Below, in pieces: positions 9,957 to 20,502 of a stretch of DNA of 64,000 bases. The stretch is from NCBI RefSeq assembly GCF_000399685.1, contig NZ_KB976987.1, positions 496,001 through 560,000 of the forward strand, read 5' to 3'. Made by a program: the position numbers and the translations under genes. The first letter of the stretch is position 1, and each line of letters begins with the position of its first letter. Below the pieces are notes generated by a model. That model searched no databases. It had not been told where the DNA came from and was given only the letters and a program-made list of their open reading frames with translations. Source of the DNA: Acinetobacter pittii ANC 4050. Lineage in GTDB: Bacteria; Pseudomonadota; Gammaproteobacteria; Pseudomonadales; Moraxellaceae.

Positions 9957-10712
9957 TCATTTGATCACTTTTGTTCTTGCAATTTTGTCATGTAAAGCTT
10001 GTCGCTTTTGTCCTAATGCAAAAGCGTAGTCAATAATTGTACTGATCGGCATAAACAGTAAGTTTAATATAATAAAAACAATACTTCTTAATAAGAAGAT
10101 ACGAGTTAGATTAACCTTGCTATTGTCCTCAGCATCTACAATTTTAATTCCAACGATTTTCTTACCTATACTTTGCCCAAACTTTGTTAAAAGGATGGCT
10201 TGAATTGCAAGCATAATTACGACATAAACAAGCATTGAATGCCAAGCTTCTATCGGAATTAAAGTAAAAAGTTGCTGTTGCAATTCTGCAGCCTTAGTTG
10301 ATGCAACTTCTGCAGATTGCATTTGTTTTTGCAATTCGAATAATTGCTTATATTGAGCTTCATTAAAGAAAAAAGAAGGAATTGCAGCGATTGGTAACCA
10401 TAGCAATAAATCAATAATTTTCGCTAAAGCCCGAGCTGGGATAGACGCAAGTTCATGAACTTTAGGTTCTACACGAATTTGACGAATAGTTTCATTAGGT
10501 GAAGTATTCGTGTTTATTGGAGGTACAGAATAACCAATAGGTTGATATACAAGTTTACCTTGGGTTAATTCTCCTAAAGCTTTCCATTCTGTCATGCCTT
10601 CATGCCAAGCTAAATCAGTTAACAAAATTTGTTGGCTTGCCAACATTTGATTTACTTGTTCTAAAGTATAAGGCCCAGCTTGTTGATTATTACGTGCCAA
10701 GTAAATTTGCAT
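9957..10712 (-). CDS. GYF-domain and RDD-family membrane protein
   Basis: 251 residues. The first 50 or so match the bacterial GYF_2 domain (IYLARNNQQAGPYTLEQV, then WHEGMTEWKAL), a short module thought to bind peptides. The rest is an RDD domain: the Arg of ARALAKIIDLLLWLPI opens the first of about four membrane helices, and GQSIGKKIVGIKIVD precedes the last pair. RDD proteins are inner-membrane proteins of mostly unknown role, some linked to ion or osmotic homeostasis. The gene stands alone with its own terminator. No strong ribosome-binding site precedes the ATG. Confidence 0.8.
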   Translation of the reverse strand: MQIYLARNNQQAGPYTLEQVNQMLASQQILLTDLAWHEGMTEWKALGELTQGKLVYQPIGYSVPPINTNTSPNETIRQIRVEPKVHELASIPARALAKIIDLLLWLPIAAIPSFFFNEAQYKQLFELQKQMQSAEVASTKAAELQQQLFTLIPIEAWHSMLVYVVIMLAIQAILLTKFGQSIGKKIVGIKIVDAEDNSKVNLTRIFLLRSIVFIILNLLFMPISTIIDYAFALGQKRQALHDKIARTKVIK

Positions 10713-10737
10713 AAATAAAAATTCTCTATTCTAAAGA

Positions 10738-10769
10738 TGAAAAAAGACCCACGGATGGGCCTTTTTTTA
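10738..10769 (-). terminator. Terminator of ppsA
   Basis: A short GGCCCA-TCCG-TGGGTC hairpin on the minus strand, just after the ppsA stop, is followed by TTTTTT. Confidence 0.8.
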
Positions 10770-10776
10770 TAACTTA

Positions 10777-13164
10777 TTAGATTTGCTTGATTTTTTCTTC
10801 AGCAAGGAAGAACCATGTATCTAAAACTGAGTCTGGGTTAAGAGACACAGATTCAATACCTTGTTCCATTAACCATTTTGCAAGATCTGGATGGTCTGAA
10901 GGACCCTGACCACAGATACCTACGTATTTACCTGCTTTACGGCAGGCATGGATTGCCATTGAAAGAAGTGCTTTAACCGCTGCGTCACGTTCATCAAATA
11001 AATGTGAAACAATACCTGAGTCACGGTCAAGACCTAATGTTAACTGAGTTAAGTCATTAGAACCGATAGAGAAGCCATCGAAGTGTTCAAGGAATTGTTC
11101 GGCCAACAAGGCATTAGTTGGTAATTCACACATCATGATTACTTTTAAGCCATTCTCGCCACGTTTCAAGCCATTTTGTGCAAGTAATTCAATAACGCGT
11201 TTTGCTTCAGATACTGTACGTACAAAAGGAATCATGATTTGAATGTTGGTAAGACCCATTTCATCACGAACTTTCTTAAGTGCACGGCATTCTAATTCGA
11301 AACAATCACGGAAGTTATCAGATACATAACGGCTAGCACCACGGAAACCGAGCATCGGGTTTTCTTCTTCAGGCTCGTATAACTTACCGCCAATTAAGTT
11401 TGCATATTCATTTGACTTGAAGTCAGACATACGAACGATCACTGGCTTGTCACCAAATGCAGCAGCAAGAGTTGCAATACCTTCAACCAATTTTTCAACA
11501 TAGAAGTCTACAGGTGACGCATAACCTGCAGTACGCGTTAGAACCGCAGCGCGAGTTTCACGAGGTAGGCTGTCAATGTTGAGTAAGGCTTTAGGATGCA
11601 CACCGATCATACGGTTAATAATGAACTCAAGACGAGCAAGACCAATACCTTCGTTTGGAATTTGAGCAAAGTCAAATGCACGGTCAGGGTTACCTACGTT
11701 CATCATAATTTTGAACGAAAGTTTAGGCATAGATTCAATTGAGTTGCGTTGAACTTCGAAATCTAATGCACCTTCGTAAATGAAACCTGTATCACCTTCA
11801 GCACAAGAAACAGTTACTTCTTGACCGTCAGTTAATACTTCTGTTGCGTTACCGCAACCAACAATAGCAGGTACACCAAGTTCACGTGCAATAATTGCTG
11901 CGTGACATGTACGACCACCACGGTTAGTGATAATTGCAGCAGCACGTTTCATTACCGGTTCCCAGTCAGGATCGGTCATGTCAGATACAAGAACGTCACC
12001 TTCTTGAACTTTGTCCATTTCTTTAATTGAGTTAACAATACGGACTTTACCAGAACCAATACGTTGACCAATTGAACGGCCTTCACAAAGAACAGTACCT
12101 CTTTGTTTGAGAAGGTAGCGTTCCATAGTGCCTACATTTTGGCGGCTTTTTACAGTTTCAGGACGAGCTTGAACAATATAAATTTGACCATCATCACCGT
12201 CTTTTGCCCATTCGATGTCCATTGGCGCACCGTAATGTTTTTCGATGATAAGTGCTTGTTTTGCAAGCTCTTGTAGTTCATGGTCATTTAAAGCGAATTG
12301 TTGGCGCTCTTGTTTTTCAACGTCAACAACAACAACAGATTTACCCGCAGAACCTTCTTCACCATAAATCATTTTTTGGTGTTTAGAGCCAAGATTACGG
12401 CGTAAAACAGAATGTTTACCAGCATTTAATAATGGCTTAGATAAGTAAAACTCATCAGGGTTAACCGCACCTTGTACAACCATTTCACCTAAACCGTAAG
12501 ATGCTGTGATAAATACAACATCACGGAAACCAGATTCTGTATCAAGTGTAAACATTACACCCGCAGCGCCAGTTTCAGAACGAACCATGCGTTGTACACC
12601 AGCAGACAATGCCACAACGTCATGATCGAAGCCTTGGTGTACACGGTAAGAAATTGCACGGTCATTATATAAAGAAGCGAATACTTCTTTGATCGCAATA
12701 AGTACGTTATCAATACCGCGAATATTCAAGAAAGTTTCTTGTTGACCCGCGAAAGATGCATCTGGTAAATCTTCAGCAGTTGCAGATGAACGAACGGCAA
12801 CCGCTATATCAGGATTGCCGTTAGAAAGTGCTGTAAAAGCGGCGCGAATTTCTTGTTCTAAGGTTGCAGTGAGTGGAGTCTCTACAATCCATTGACGAAT
12901 TTTAGCGCCTGTTTCTGCAAGAGCATTTACGTCATCAACGTTGAGTTGAGCAAGTTCTGCTTGAATTCGAGCGTTAAGACCACTTTGGTCTAAGAACTCA
13001 CGATAGGCAGCAGCAGTAGTTGCAAAGCCACCAGGTACCGATACACCAGCATTTGATAAATGGCTGATCATTTCACCCAAAGATGAGTTTTTCCCACCTA
13101 CGAGTTCGACATCGTGTTTCCCTAATTTTTCTAGACCGATTACGCGCGCTTCCAAAGTTTTCAC
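10777..13164 (-). CDS. ppsA: Phosphoenolpyruvate synthase (pyruvate, water dikinase)
   Basis: Converts pyruvate plus ATP to phosphoenolpyruvate, AMP and phosphate, the entry to gluconeogenesis in an organism that lives on acids rather than sugars. 795 residues: N-terminal ATP-grasp domain ([11 protein letters not shown] at about 22-32), phospho-His domain with catalytic His421 in [14 protein letters not shown], and a PEP-binding TIM barrel with the active-site Cys in [11 protein letters not shown] near the C-terminus. The start is GTG at 13164. The divergent neighbour encodes the kinase/phosphorylase that controls this enzyme by acting at the conserved Thr next to His421. Confidence 0.97.
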   Translation of the reverse strand: MKTLEARVIGLEKLGKHDVELVGGKNSSLGEMISHLSNAGVSVPGGFATTAAAYREFLDQSGLNARIQAELAQLNVDDVNALAETGAKIRQWIVETPLTATLEQEIRAAFTALSNGNPDIAVAVRSSATAEDLPDASFAGQQETFLNIRGIDNVLIAIKEVFASLYNDRAISYRVHQGFDHDVVALSAGVQRMVRSETGAAGVMFTLDTESGFRDVVFITASYGLGEMVVQGAVNPDEFYLSKPLLNAGKHSVLRRNLGSKHQKMIYGEEGSAGKSVVVVDVEKQERQQFALNDHELQELAKQALIIEKHYGAPMDIEWAKDGDDGQIYIVQARPETVKSRQNVGTMERYLLKQRGTVLCEGRSIGQRIGSGKVRIVNSIKEMDKVQEGDVLVSDMTDPDWEPVMKRAAAIITNRGGRTCHAAIIARELGVPAIVGCGNATEVLTDGQEVTVSCAEGDTGFIYEGALDFEVQRNSIESMPKLSFKIMMNVGNPDRAFDFAQIPNEGIGLARLEFIINRMIGVHPKALLNIDSLPRETRAAVLTRTAGYASPVDFYVEKLVEGIATLAAAFGDKPVIVRMSDFKSNEYANLIGGKLYEPEEENPMLGFRGASRYVSDNFRDCFELECRALKKVRDEMGLTNIQIMIPFVRTVSEAKRVIELLAQNGLKRGENGLKVIMMCELPTNALLAEQFLEHFDGFSIGSNDLTQLTLGLDRDSGIVSHLFDERDAAVKALLSMAIHACRKAGKYVGICGQGPSDHPDLAKWLMEQGIESVSLNPDSVLDTWFFLAEEKIKQI

Positions 13165-13311
13165 TCCACTTTTGCAGTATTAATGTCTATCTTGGCATGA
13201 AATTATAAAAATAAAGTGCTTAGTTGAGAATTATACTAAGCGACAGTCATGTAAGATCAGTTTACTATAAAGATTATATAGCACTAAGACAAATGTTTAA
13301 GGAGAATTTTA

Positions 13312-14148
13312 ATGTCAGAAAGTAAACAGTTTAAGCGGAGTGTTTTTTTTATTTCTGATGGAACTGCAATTACTGCCGAGACCCTTGGACATTCGTTATT
13401 AGCTCAATTTCCCAATGTAGATTTTGATATCCATATCATGCCGTATATTACCACTGAAGAGGCGGCAATGGATGTGGTGGTTGAGATTAATCGATGTCAA
13501 ACCAAAGACGGTTGTCTCCCTTTAGTATTTGATACTTTAGTCGATCCGCATGTACGAGAGATTATTAATACGGCTAAAGCGGTTAATCTGGATGTATTTG
13601 AAGGCTTAATTAGTAAACTTGAGCAAGAGCTTGGGACACCACCAACAACATTGGTCGGGCAGACCCATGCGGTAACCGATTCTGAATACTATAAAGCCCG
13701 TATTGATGCTGTTCATTTTGCGCTTGATAATGATGATGGGGCACGTACTCGTCATTATGATAAAGCGGATTTAATCTTAATTGGAGTTTCCCGCTCGGGT
13801 AAAACGCCGACTTCTATTTACTTATCTCTTCAATTCGGGATTCGTGTTGCAAACTACCCATTAACTGAAGAAGATTTGGACGACAACCGTTTACCAGCAG
13901 TATTAAGAGCTCATCGTAGTAAGCTATTTGGTTTAATGATCGATGCTGAACGTTTAGTTGCGATTCGTAGTGAGCGTAAAGCGAATAGCCGTTATGCGAG
14001 TTTTAGCCAATGCCAAATGGAGCTTAGAGCAATTGAAGGGATTTATATTTCAGAAGGTATTAAATATTTAAACGTGACCGAAATGTCAATTGAAGAGATT
14101 TCAACACGTATTTTACAAATGACGGGATTAAAACGTCGTATTGGTTAA
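13312..14148 (+). CDS. ppsR: PEP synthase regulatory protein (bifunctional kinase/pyrophosphorylase)
   Basis: DUF299/PSRP family. It inactivates PEP synthase by ADP-dependent phosphorylation and reactivates it by phosphate-dependent removal. The 278 residues start with the family signature VFFISDGTAITAETLGHSLL and carry the P-loop-like GVSRSGKTPTS at about 158-168. The ATG is preceded by AAGGAG at good spacing. The divergent layout with its target ppsA over a 147-bp shared promoter region supports the assignment. Confidence 0.95.
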   Translation: MSESKQFKRSVFFISDGTAITAETLGHSLLAQFPNVDFDIHIMPYITTEEAAMDVVVEINRCQTKDGCLPLVFDTLVDPHVREIINTAKAVNLDVFEGLISKLEQELGTPPTTLVGQTHAVTDSEYYKARIDAVHFALDNDDGARTRHYDKADLILIGVSRSGKTPTSIYLSLQFGIRVANYPLTEEDLDDNRLPAVLRAHRSKLFGLMIDAERLVAIRSERKANSRYASFSQCQMELRAIEGIYISEGIKYLNVTEMSIEEISTRILQMTGLKRRIG

Positions 14149-14164
14149 TTTAATCAAGTGCTTA

Positions 14165-14218
14165 GTTTAACCATTCAATTTTTTATATTAATTTATAGAT
14201 AAGTTGAATGGTTTTTTA
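14165..14218 (+). terminator. Likely terminator of ppsR
   Basis: A perfect 10-bp stem AACCATTCAA (14169-14178) / TTGAATGGTT (14204-14213) with an AT-rich 25-base loop is followed by TTTTT. Confidence 0.65.
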
Positions 14219-14534
14219 ATATCTATCATAGTAAAAAATAAAAGTTTTATATATAAAACCAAATATTATTAAATGGTTTTTATTGGTTATAAGCCCGTAG
14301 TCGTTTTGAAACTCATTCGTAAATTTAAACAATATTATTGAAAAGAAATGTATGTTTTTTATAGCGCTACAAAATAGTAATTATTTATTTTTTCTAAATA
14401 TTTTTAGAAAGCATCCATAAAAAATCCATAATTCAAAAAATGTTAAATAGATCACACTTTTTTAGTGTTATGTGATTGTGTTTTGATTTTAATTATACTT
14501 TCCCACCTCGATATGGGACTATCCGATTATCAAA
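14219..14534. promoter_or_regulatory. Upstream region of pgaABCD
   Basis: No ORF can be supported here. The region is very AT-rich. A good -10 (TATACT, 14494-14499) lies about 35 bases before the pgaA ATG. Seventeen bases upstream of it is TGTGAT (14471-14476), a poor -35. That hexamer is the right arm of a dyad, ATCACA (14451-14456) / TGTGAT (14471-14476), enclosing a second one, ACACT/AGTGT (14454-14458/14464-14468). These look like a regulator site at the promoter, but no factor can be named. Confidence 0.35.
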
Positions 14535-16973
14535 ATGCTAAGAAAATGTGTTTTTTCATTGGTATATATCTTGCCACTTAATTTATATGCCGCTCAAGTG
14601 GATGAATTGCGAGAGCAAGCTATTCATATTTACAAAACTGGACAAACTCAACAAGCAATATTGCAACTAGAACAATTGCTAAATAAGTACCCGCATGACC
14701 AAAAGTTGCTAGCCGATTATTTAGTTGTAATGGCAAGTGAGAAAAAAGATCTAATGACTTTTTCTCAACATTTAGCAAATATTAATTATGTGAATTTTCC
14801 AGAATATGGGCAATTCCCATTAATACGTAATTTCCGTGATTTTAAACACTTTAAAAATGCGATTGAATGGTCAAACAAATTTAATATTCAAAAAACGCCT
14901 GATGGGCAAATTTTGTTAGCAGTTTTATATGCCGAGGCTCAAGATACTGTAAATGCAAAACTACACTTAAAAAATATTAAAAGTAAAAAACTTACAGCAG
15001 ATCAACTTGTTCAAGTTGCCTATGCGTATCGACTCATCAATTCACCTGTAGATGCTTTATCTGCAATTGAGCAAGCTTATCAGCAACAACCAAAGTCTTT
15101 TGCAGTTTTGCAAGAATATACTTACGACTTAGCCGCTGTAGGCGCTTATAAAAAAGCTCAGCAGTTATTGCTTGCCAGTGATAAAAATGTACAAACTGAA
15201 TCGCTTCAGCATTGGTTAAAGGTCAGTGAGTTTTCTCAACGCGTAAATAATGCAATTACTCGCTATAAATATCTCAATCGAGAAGGTTTATCGGATAGTG
15301 AAGGTTTTGCAGAGTTAGATGAGGTATTGAAGCAAGGTGAACAAATACAGCCTTTGATTCAATCTTCAGACCCTAATTATTTAAGATTTCATTATGACTA
15401 TTTGTATGCTTTGGACTTTCGTGGACGTAGCCGTACAGTATTAGATGAGTTCGCTAAATTAAATGTGCCTTTAGAAAAACTACCGGCTTATGTGCGTCAT
15501 GCGATTGCTGATAGTTATTTAGCTGAAAGACAACCGCAGCAAGCTGAATTTGCTTTTAAAACCCTGCTTACCGAAAAAAACTACTCAGATATGACGGTAT
15601 ATACGGGGCTTTATTATTCTTATATTGAACAAGAAAAATATAAACAAGCTGAACAACTTTTGAGTGACGTTGATCGGTTGATTCCTACGTATAAATATAG
15701 TCAAGCGAAAGGCGTAGATAAATCAAGCCATCCTGATCGTGATGATTATATTGCTTTACAAGGTATGCATTTAGCTTATGCAAATCATTTGGATCAATCA
15801 GAAAAACACTTTCAGAAACAAGTAAATCTTGCACCTGCTAATGAAGGTTTAATTAATAACCTTGCTCGTATTGAGCGCTGGAGAGATAAGCCATTACAGG
15901 CGAAGCAAATAATTGATCGTTTAAATGGCTTAACACCAGTTGCTAAAGATACGCGTATTAACCAAATGCAAAATGCTCAGGCATTAGGGAATATTCCTGA
16001 GTGGCGCAAAAGCACAGAAAGTCTTTTGCAATATTATCCTGAAGATAGTGGGGTAGTTAAAAGTCGAAAAGAGTTGGATGATCGTGATAGAGCAACGATC
16101 TCGCACTCAACAACTTGGGGCCAAAGTAAAGCAGAGAACAGTGATTCTGTGAGTGGGCAAAATGGTTTGAAAGACCGCGAAATGGAAACTCGCATTAATA
16201 GCCCGTGGATTAAAGATAATTATCGTCTATTTGCTTGGCATCAAGATCGTTACGGAGAATACCGTTTTGGGGATGTGCATGACCAACGTTATGGGGTCGG
16301 CGCTGAGTGGCAAGCAAACCGTAAGGCATTGTCAGCAATCTTGTCGCAAAGTACAGATGGTGGACAAGCCGGTGTTCGTCTTGATTGGTCGCAATGGTTA
16401 AACGACCATTGGCAATATCAATTGCAATATGACAGCCAAGCTAATATTCCATTACAGGCAATTGATGCTGGTGAGGATGGACAAGCTTACCGTGCTGCTC
16501 TGACATGGCAAAAAGATGAGTCACGTCAAATTGGGGCAAGTTATGGCTTAACCGATATAAGTGACGGTAATAAACAACAAGAGTTTTCTACTTTTTGGCG
16601 CGAGCGATTATTTGATGCACCTCATCATATTACCTATGGAACGGTGCGTGGGTTTTATGGCAGCAATAGCCAAGATCAGACCGCTTACTTTAGCCCAAGC
16701 AATCATTACAGCGCTGAGTTGAATTTAAGCCATGACTGGGTTACTTGGCGAGAATATGAACGCTCATTTAAACAGCATTTTGAAGCTGGAGTCGGGCTTT
16801 ATAAACAAGCAGATTACTCAGCTCGACCAACATACTCTTTGCAATATCAACATCAATGGCAGCTCTCACGGACTTGGCAACTTAATTATGGAATTGGTTG
16901 GCAATATCATCCATACGATGGTCATGATGAACAACATACCTACGGTATTTTCGGATTTGAAGGGCGTTTTTAA
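14535..16973 (+). CDS. pgaA: PNAG outer-membrane export porin PgaA
   Basis: Exports poly-beta-1,6-N-acetylglucosamine across the outer membrane. The 812 residues have a signal peptide ending at LNLYA-AQ (about 19), a periplasmic superhelix of TPR-like repeats (about 25-510), and a C-terminal beta barrel that ends in Phe (FEGRF), as outer-membrane proteins do. The ribosome-binding site is weak. The stop overlaps the pgaB start as TAATG. It is the first gene of the biofilm operon pgaABCD. The TPR part is expected to bind the deacetylase PgaB. Confidence 0.94.
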   Translation: MLRKCVFSLVYILPLNLYAAQVDELREQAIHIYKTGQTQQAILQLEQLLNKYPHDQKLLADYLVVMASEKKDLMTFSQHLANINYVNFPEYGQFPLIRNFRDFKHFKNAIEWSNKFNIQKTPDGQILLAVLYAEAQDTVNAKLHLKNIKSKKLTADQLVQVAYAYRLINSPVDALSAIEQAYQQQPKSFAVLQEYTYDLAAVGAYKKAQQLLLASDKNVQTESLQHWLKVSEFSQRVNNAITRYKYLNREGLSDSEGFAELDEVLKQGEQIQPLIQSSDPNYLRFHYDYLYALDFRGRSRTVLDEFAKLNVPLEKLPAYVRHAIADSYLAERQPQQAEFAFKTLLTEKNYSDMTVYTGLYYSYIEQEKYKQAEQLLSDVDRLIPTYKYSQAKGVDKSSHPDRDDYIALQGMHLAYANHLDQSEKHFQKQVNLAPANEGLINNLARIERWRDKPLQAKQIIDRLNGLTPVAKDTRINQMQNAQALGNIPEWRKSTESLLQYYPEDSGVVKSRKELDDRDRATISHSTTWGQSKAENSDSVSGQNGLKDREMETRINSPWIKDNYRLFAWHQDRYGEYRFGDVHDQRYGVGAEWQANRKALSAILSQSTDGGQAGVRLDWSQWLNDHWQYQLQYDSQANIPLQAIDAGEDGQAYRAALTWQKDESRQIGASYGLTDISDGNKQQEFSTFWRERLFDAPHHITYGTVRGFYGSNSQDQTAYFSPSNHYSAELNLSHDWVTWREYERSFKQHFEAGVGLYKQADYSARPTYSLQYQHQWQLSRTWQLNYGIGWQYHPYDGHDEQHTYGIFGFEGRF

Positions 16974-18799
16974 TGAATAATATGATGTCAAAAATGTTGA
17001 GTTGCGTGTTTGCTTCAACATTATTACCCGTACAATTTTCCTATGCCCATGTTGAAACTGAACTACCAAAAAATCATACGGTTTCTTTAACTTTTCATGA
17101 TGTCCGAGATGACGTACTTAAGGAAGGTGACCGTGATGTTTATGCAATTCAGACCAATAATCTGGCGCAGTTTCTTGATTGGCTCAGTCAGTCTGACTGG
17201 AAACCAATTCGCTTAAAAGACATTGAAGAGGCGCGTAAACAAGGTAAAGAATTACCTCATAACTCTATTCTACTCACCTTCGATGATGGTGCTTTGAGTA
17301 GTTACAGCCGAGTATTTCCTTTACTTAAGCAATATCAGATTCCAGCAGTTTTTGCTCTTCCAACCAGTTGGTTAAATGGCAATACTCAAGCAGGTTATGA
17401 AGCTTATGGCCAAGGTAATTTGGTGAACTGGGCTCAAGTTCGTGAAATGCAAGCCTCTGGTTTAGCAGAGTTTGCAAGCCATAGCGATGATTTACATCAT
17501 GGTGTATTAGCCAATCCTCAAGGCAATGAGCAACCTGCTGCGACTTCTTATGCCTATTTAAAATCGCAATCACGTTATGAAACCGATGCAGAATATCAAC
17601 AACGTATTTTGCAGGATTTAAAAAAATCTTATGCAGTTTTAAAAAAAGAAATAGGTGTTAATCCTAAAGCAATTATTTGGCCATATGGCGCGGTAAATGA
17701 GCAATTAGAAAAACTAGCACAACAGGCAGGTTTTCAATTTTCGTTCAGTCTGGGACGTGATGGCATGAATCGCGTAAGTGACTCAACTTTTAACCGCAGC
17801 TTGGTCATTAATAATCCTACGGACGAACAACTGACAGAAGGCATGATAAATATTCTGAATTTTGAAGAGTCAGATTTATTTAAGCAACCTCGTCACTTTG
17901 TAAGTATGGATTTAAAGGAGTTAGCAGCTCAACAAAATGCTCAGACCGATGAAAAATTAGGGCAGTTATTATCAAAATTATATAGCTTAAGAAACAATGC
18001 TTTAATCTTAAAGCCTTTAGATGATAAAGATGGGGATGGGCAATATGATGTTGCTTATTTCCCTACAAATAAAATGTCTGTCCAACAAGATATTTTAAAC
18101 CGTAGTTTATGGCAGGCTCAAACTCGTGCGGGTCAATCGGTAATATTAGAATTACCAGCTTATCCGCAAAAAGATAAACCATTTTTAACTGTAGATTTGG
18201 CTAAGGATATAGCACGCTTTAACAGTAATTTAAGTGGTGTTCAACTTAATGCGGGAACATCTTTAAATTGCGCAATGCAAAAAATCACAGTTCAGGAAAA
18301 TAGTTGCATTGAACAATCTAAACAGCTCGCACAACTTGCCCAGCTGACTAAAAAAGCAGTTAAACCTTATTTAAATATGAGTAATCAGGCACAGTTTAGT
18401 TTATTGCTTACACCTGATTTAGATCATATCGAAAATCTACCTGAGCTTATAAAAACGCTTTTATTGCAACATGATTTAGTCAATTTAAAGTTCGATGTGA
18501 TTGGCAAGAAAAAGCAATTTAATCAGTTATTAATGCTTTTAAATACACTTGATGAAAATGATAAGCAAAGATTAATGCTGACTTTAGCGTTACCAGAAAA
18601 ATCGCAAAAAACTGCTTGGACTGAAGTGCAGCAAGCCCTCTTTGCTATTCAGCGGATAGGCATTCAGAAATTTGGTATTGATGGCTATGATTTTGAAAAA
18701 TCAAAAGATGTTCATCAATATTTATATAATCCGATTAGTTTGAATGCTAGCCCTGTGATGTATCAGCCTTTTGCTGGATTGGTAGAGGGGAAAAAGTAA
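16973..18799 (+). CDS. pgaB: Poly-beta-1,6-N-acetylglucosamine N-deacetylase PgaB
   Basis: Periplasmic enzyme that partly deacetylates PNAG so that it can leave through PgaA. 608 residues. The N-terminal polysaccharide-deacetylase domain keeps LTFDDGALSS (about 101-110) and ASHSDDLHHG, the metal-binding Asp and His residues. The C-terminal domain (about 310-608) corresponds to the glycoside-hydrolase-like half of E. coli PgaB, but the HDD catalytic stretch seems to be replaced by LNAG (about 425-428). The signal peptide ends SYA-HV with no lipobox, unlike the E. coli lipoprotein. The overall assignment is secure from the operon; loss of hydrolase activity is inference. Confidence 0.93.
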   Translation: MNNMMSKMLSCVFASTLLPVQFSYAHVETELPKNHTVSLTFHDVRDDVLKEGDRDVYAIQTNNLAQFLDWLSQSDWKPIRLKDIEEARKQGKELPHNSILLTFDDGALSSYSRVFPLLKQYQIPAVFALPTSWLNGNTQAGYEAYGQGNLVNWAQVREMQASGLAEFASHSDDLHHGVLANPQGNEQPAATSYAYLKSQSRYETDAEYQQRILQDLKKSYAVLKKEIGVNPKAIIWPYGAVNEQLEKLAQQAGFQFSFSLGRDGMNRVSDSTFNRSLVINNPTDEQLTEGMINILNFEESDLFKQPRHFVSMDLKELAAQQNAQTDEKLGQLLSKLYSLRNNALILKPLDDKDGDGQYDVAYFPTNKMSVQQDILNRSLWQAQTRAGQSVILELPAYPQKDKPFLTVDLAKDIARFNSNLSGVQLNAGTSLNCAMQKITVQENSCIEQSKQLAQLAQLTKKAVKPYLNMSNQAQFSLLLTPDLDHIENLPELIKTLLLQHDLVNLKFDVIGKKKQFNQLLMLLNTLDENDKQRLMLTLALPEKSQKTAWTEVQQALFAIQRIGIQKFGIDGYDFEKSKDVHQYLYNPISLNASPVMYQPFAGLVEGKK

Positions 18800-20046
18800 T
18801 GAGAGTATTGCTCGATATTCTGTTTGCTTTTGCCTTTTTATATCCCTTACTGATGGCATGGACATGGATGGTAGGCGGACTCTGGTTCTTCTTTAAAAGA
18901 GAATACCGTGAACAAGCGCTTCCTGAACCTACAGGCGAAGGATGCAGTATCATCATTCCGTGTTTTAACGAAGAAGCGCAAGTACGCCAAACAATTCGTT
19001 ATGTGCTACAAACCCAATATCCTAATTTTGAAGTGATCGCCGTCAATGATGGAAGTAGTGACAGAACAGCTGAAATTCTCGATGAATTGTCAGCGCAAGA
19101 TTCACGACTTCGGGTTGTGCATTTGGCAGAAAATCAGGGTAAGGCCGTAGCTTTAAGATCGGGAGTATTGGTGAGTAAATACGAATATCTGGTTTGTATT
19201 GATGGCGATGCATTACTACATCCGCATGCCGTACTTTGGTTAATGCAACCCTTTATTAATTTCCCGCGAATTGGTGCCGTAACGGGGAATCCAAGAATTT
19301 TAAACCGATCTAGTATTTTAGGTAAATTACAGGTAGGTGAATTTTCTTCGATTATTGGTTTGATCAAACGTGCACAGCGTACATATGGTCGTATTTTTAC
19401 AGTATCAGGTGTGATTGCAGCATTTCGTAAAACAGCACTTGTTCGAGTGGGATTTTGGTCAGACGATAAAATTACCGAAGATATTGATATTTCATGGAAG
19501 CTACAGCTCGACCATTGGGATATTCAGTATATTCCGCAAGCGCTTTGCTATATCTATATGCCTGAGACATTTAAAGGGTTATGGAAACAACGTCTTCGCT
19601 GGGCACAAGGTGGGGTAGAGGTTCTTATAGAATATATTCCACAAATGTTCAAACTGCGTGTTCGCAGAATGTGGCCTGTCATGATTGAGGCGCTAGTCAG
19701 TATTATCTGGTCTTATGTCATGATTATGATCTTCACGCTATTTTTTGTGGGATTATTTATTGAACTGCCTCAACAATGGCAAATCAAAACGCTTATGCCA
19801 CAGTGGTACGGTGTAATACTCGGCGGAACATGTTTAATTCAGTTTTTAGTGAGTTTGTGGATTGACCAGCGCTATGACCGAGGGCGTTTCTTTAGAAATT
19901 ACTTTTGGGTCATTTGGTATCCGTTATTTTTCTGGTTACTGACTTTGTTTACAAGTGTTGTGGCGGTACCAAAAACTTTATTTAACACTAAAAAACGTGC
20001 TCGCTGGGTAAGTCCAGACCGAGGCTTCCGTGGAGATAACCCATGA
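18799..20046 (+). CDS. pgaC: PNAG synthase catalytic subunit PgaC
   Basis: Inner-membrane family 2 glycosyltransferase that polymerises UDP-GlcNAc into PNAG. 415 residues: one N-terminal membrane helix, then the GT-A domain with DGSSDRT (UDP binding), DGDA (metal), TEDIDISW (catalytic Asp) and QRLRWAQGG (the QxxRW acceptor/product motif), then about three C-terminal helices. It starts within the pgaB stop (TAATG) and overlaps pgaD by four bases. Family members are switched on by cyclic di-GMP through PgaC and PgaD together. Confidence 0.96.
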   Translation: MRVLLDILFAFAFLYPLLMAWTWMVGGLWFFFKREYREQALPEPTGEGCSIIIPCFNEEAQVRQTIRYVLQTQYPNFEVIAVNDGSSDRTAEILDELSAQDSRLRVVHLAENQGKAVALRSGVLVSKYEYLVCIDGDALLHPHAVLWLMQPFINFPRIGAVTGNPRILNRSSILGKLQVGEFSSIIGLIKRAQRTYGRIFTVSGVIAAFRKTALVRVGFWSDDKITEDIDISWKLQLDHWDIQYIPQALCYIYMPETFKGLWKQRLRWAQGGVEVLIEYIPQMFKLRVRRMWPVMIEALVSIIWSYVMIMIFTLFFVGLFIELPQQWQIKTLMPQWYGVILGGTCLIQFLVSLWIDQRYDRGRFFRNYFWVIWYPLFFWLLTLFTSVVAVPKTLFNTKKRARWVSPDRGFRGDNP

Positions 20047-20501
20047 AACCTGAGGAAAATAAGAATATCGAAGCGCTAGATATTCCTGAATATATTGACC
20101 AGCCAGAATATGTCAAAAATAAAACGGCAAACTATACATTACAAACAGTTGGTTGGTTCTGTTTAATGTGGTTGCTATTTCCGTTGGTTTCATTGTTTTT
20201 ATGGGTGTTTGAAGGGCATTTAATTTATGACTACGTCTGGGTTGACCATATATCAGAAGTTAAGACCTTACTACATTTAGCATTGCTCATCGGAATTAGT
20301 GCGCTCATTTTAATTTTGTGGGCGAGCTATAACTGGATTAGATTTAGTGGCGAGGATCGACGAGTTAAGGCACCTAATAGTTCAGTTGAATTACTAGCCG
20401 CCCAATTTTTGGTTACGCCTGAGATGTTAACTGACTTGCAAAAAAAACAACGCATCATTTTGCATTACGATGATCATGGTAATTTGCAAAAATATGAGTA
20501 A
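20043..20501 (+). CDS. pgaD: PNAG synthase accessory subunit PgaD
   Basis: Small inner-membrane partner of PgaC, needed for polymerisation and, in E. coli, for c-di-GMP sensing. 152 residues with two membrane helices (about 38-58 and 78-100) and a charged cytoplasmic tail. Sequence conservation in PgaD is low; the call rests mainly on topology, size and position as the last gene of pgaABCD. An ATGA overlap couples it to pgaC. Confidence 0.88.
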   Translation: MKPEENKNIEALDIPEYIDQPEYVKNKTANYTLQTVGWFCLMWLLFPLVSLFLWVFEGHLIYDYVWVDHISEVKTLLHLALLIGISALILILWASYNWIRFSGEDRRVKAPNSSVELLAAQFLVTPEMLTDLQKKQRIILHYDDHGNLQKYE

Positions 20502-20502
20502 A

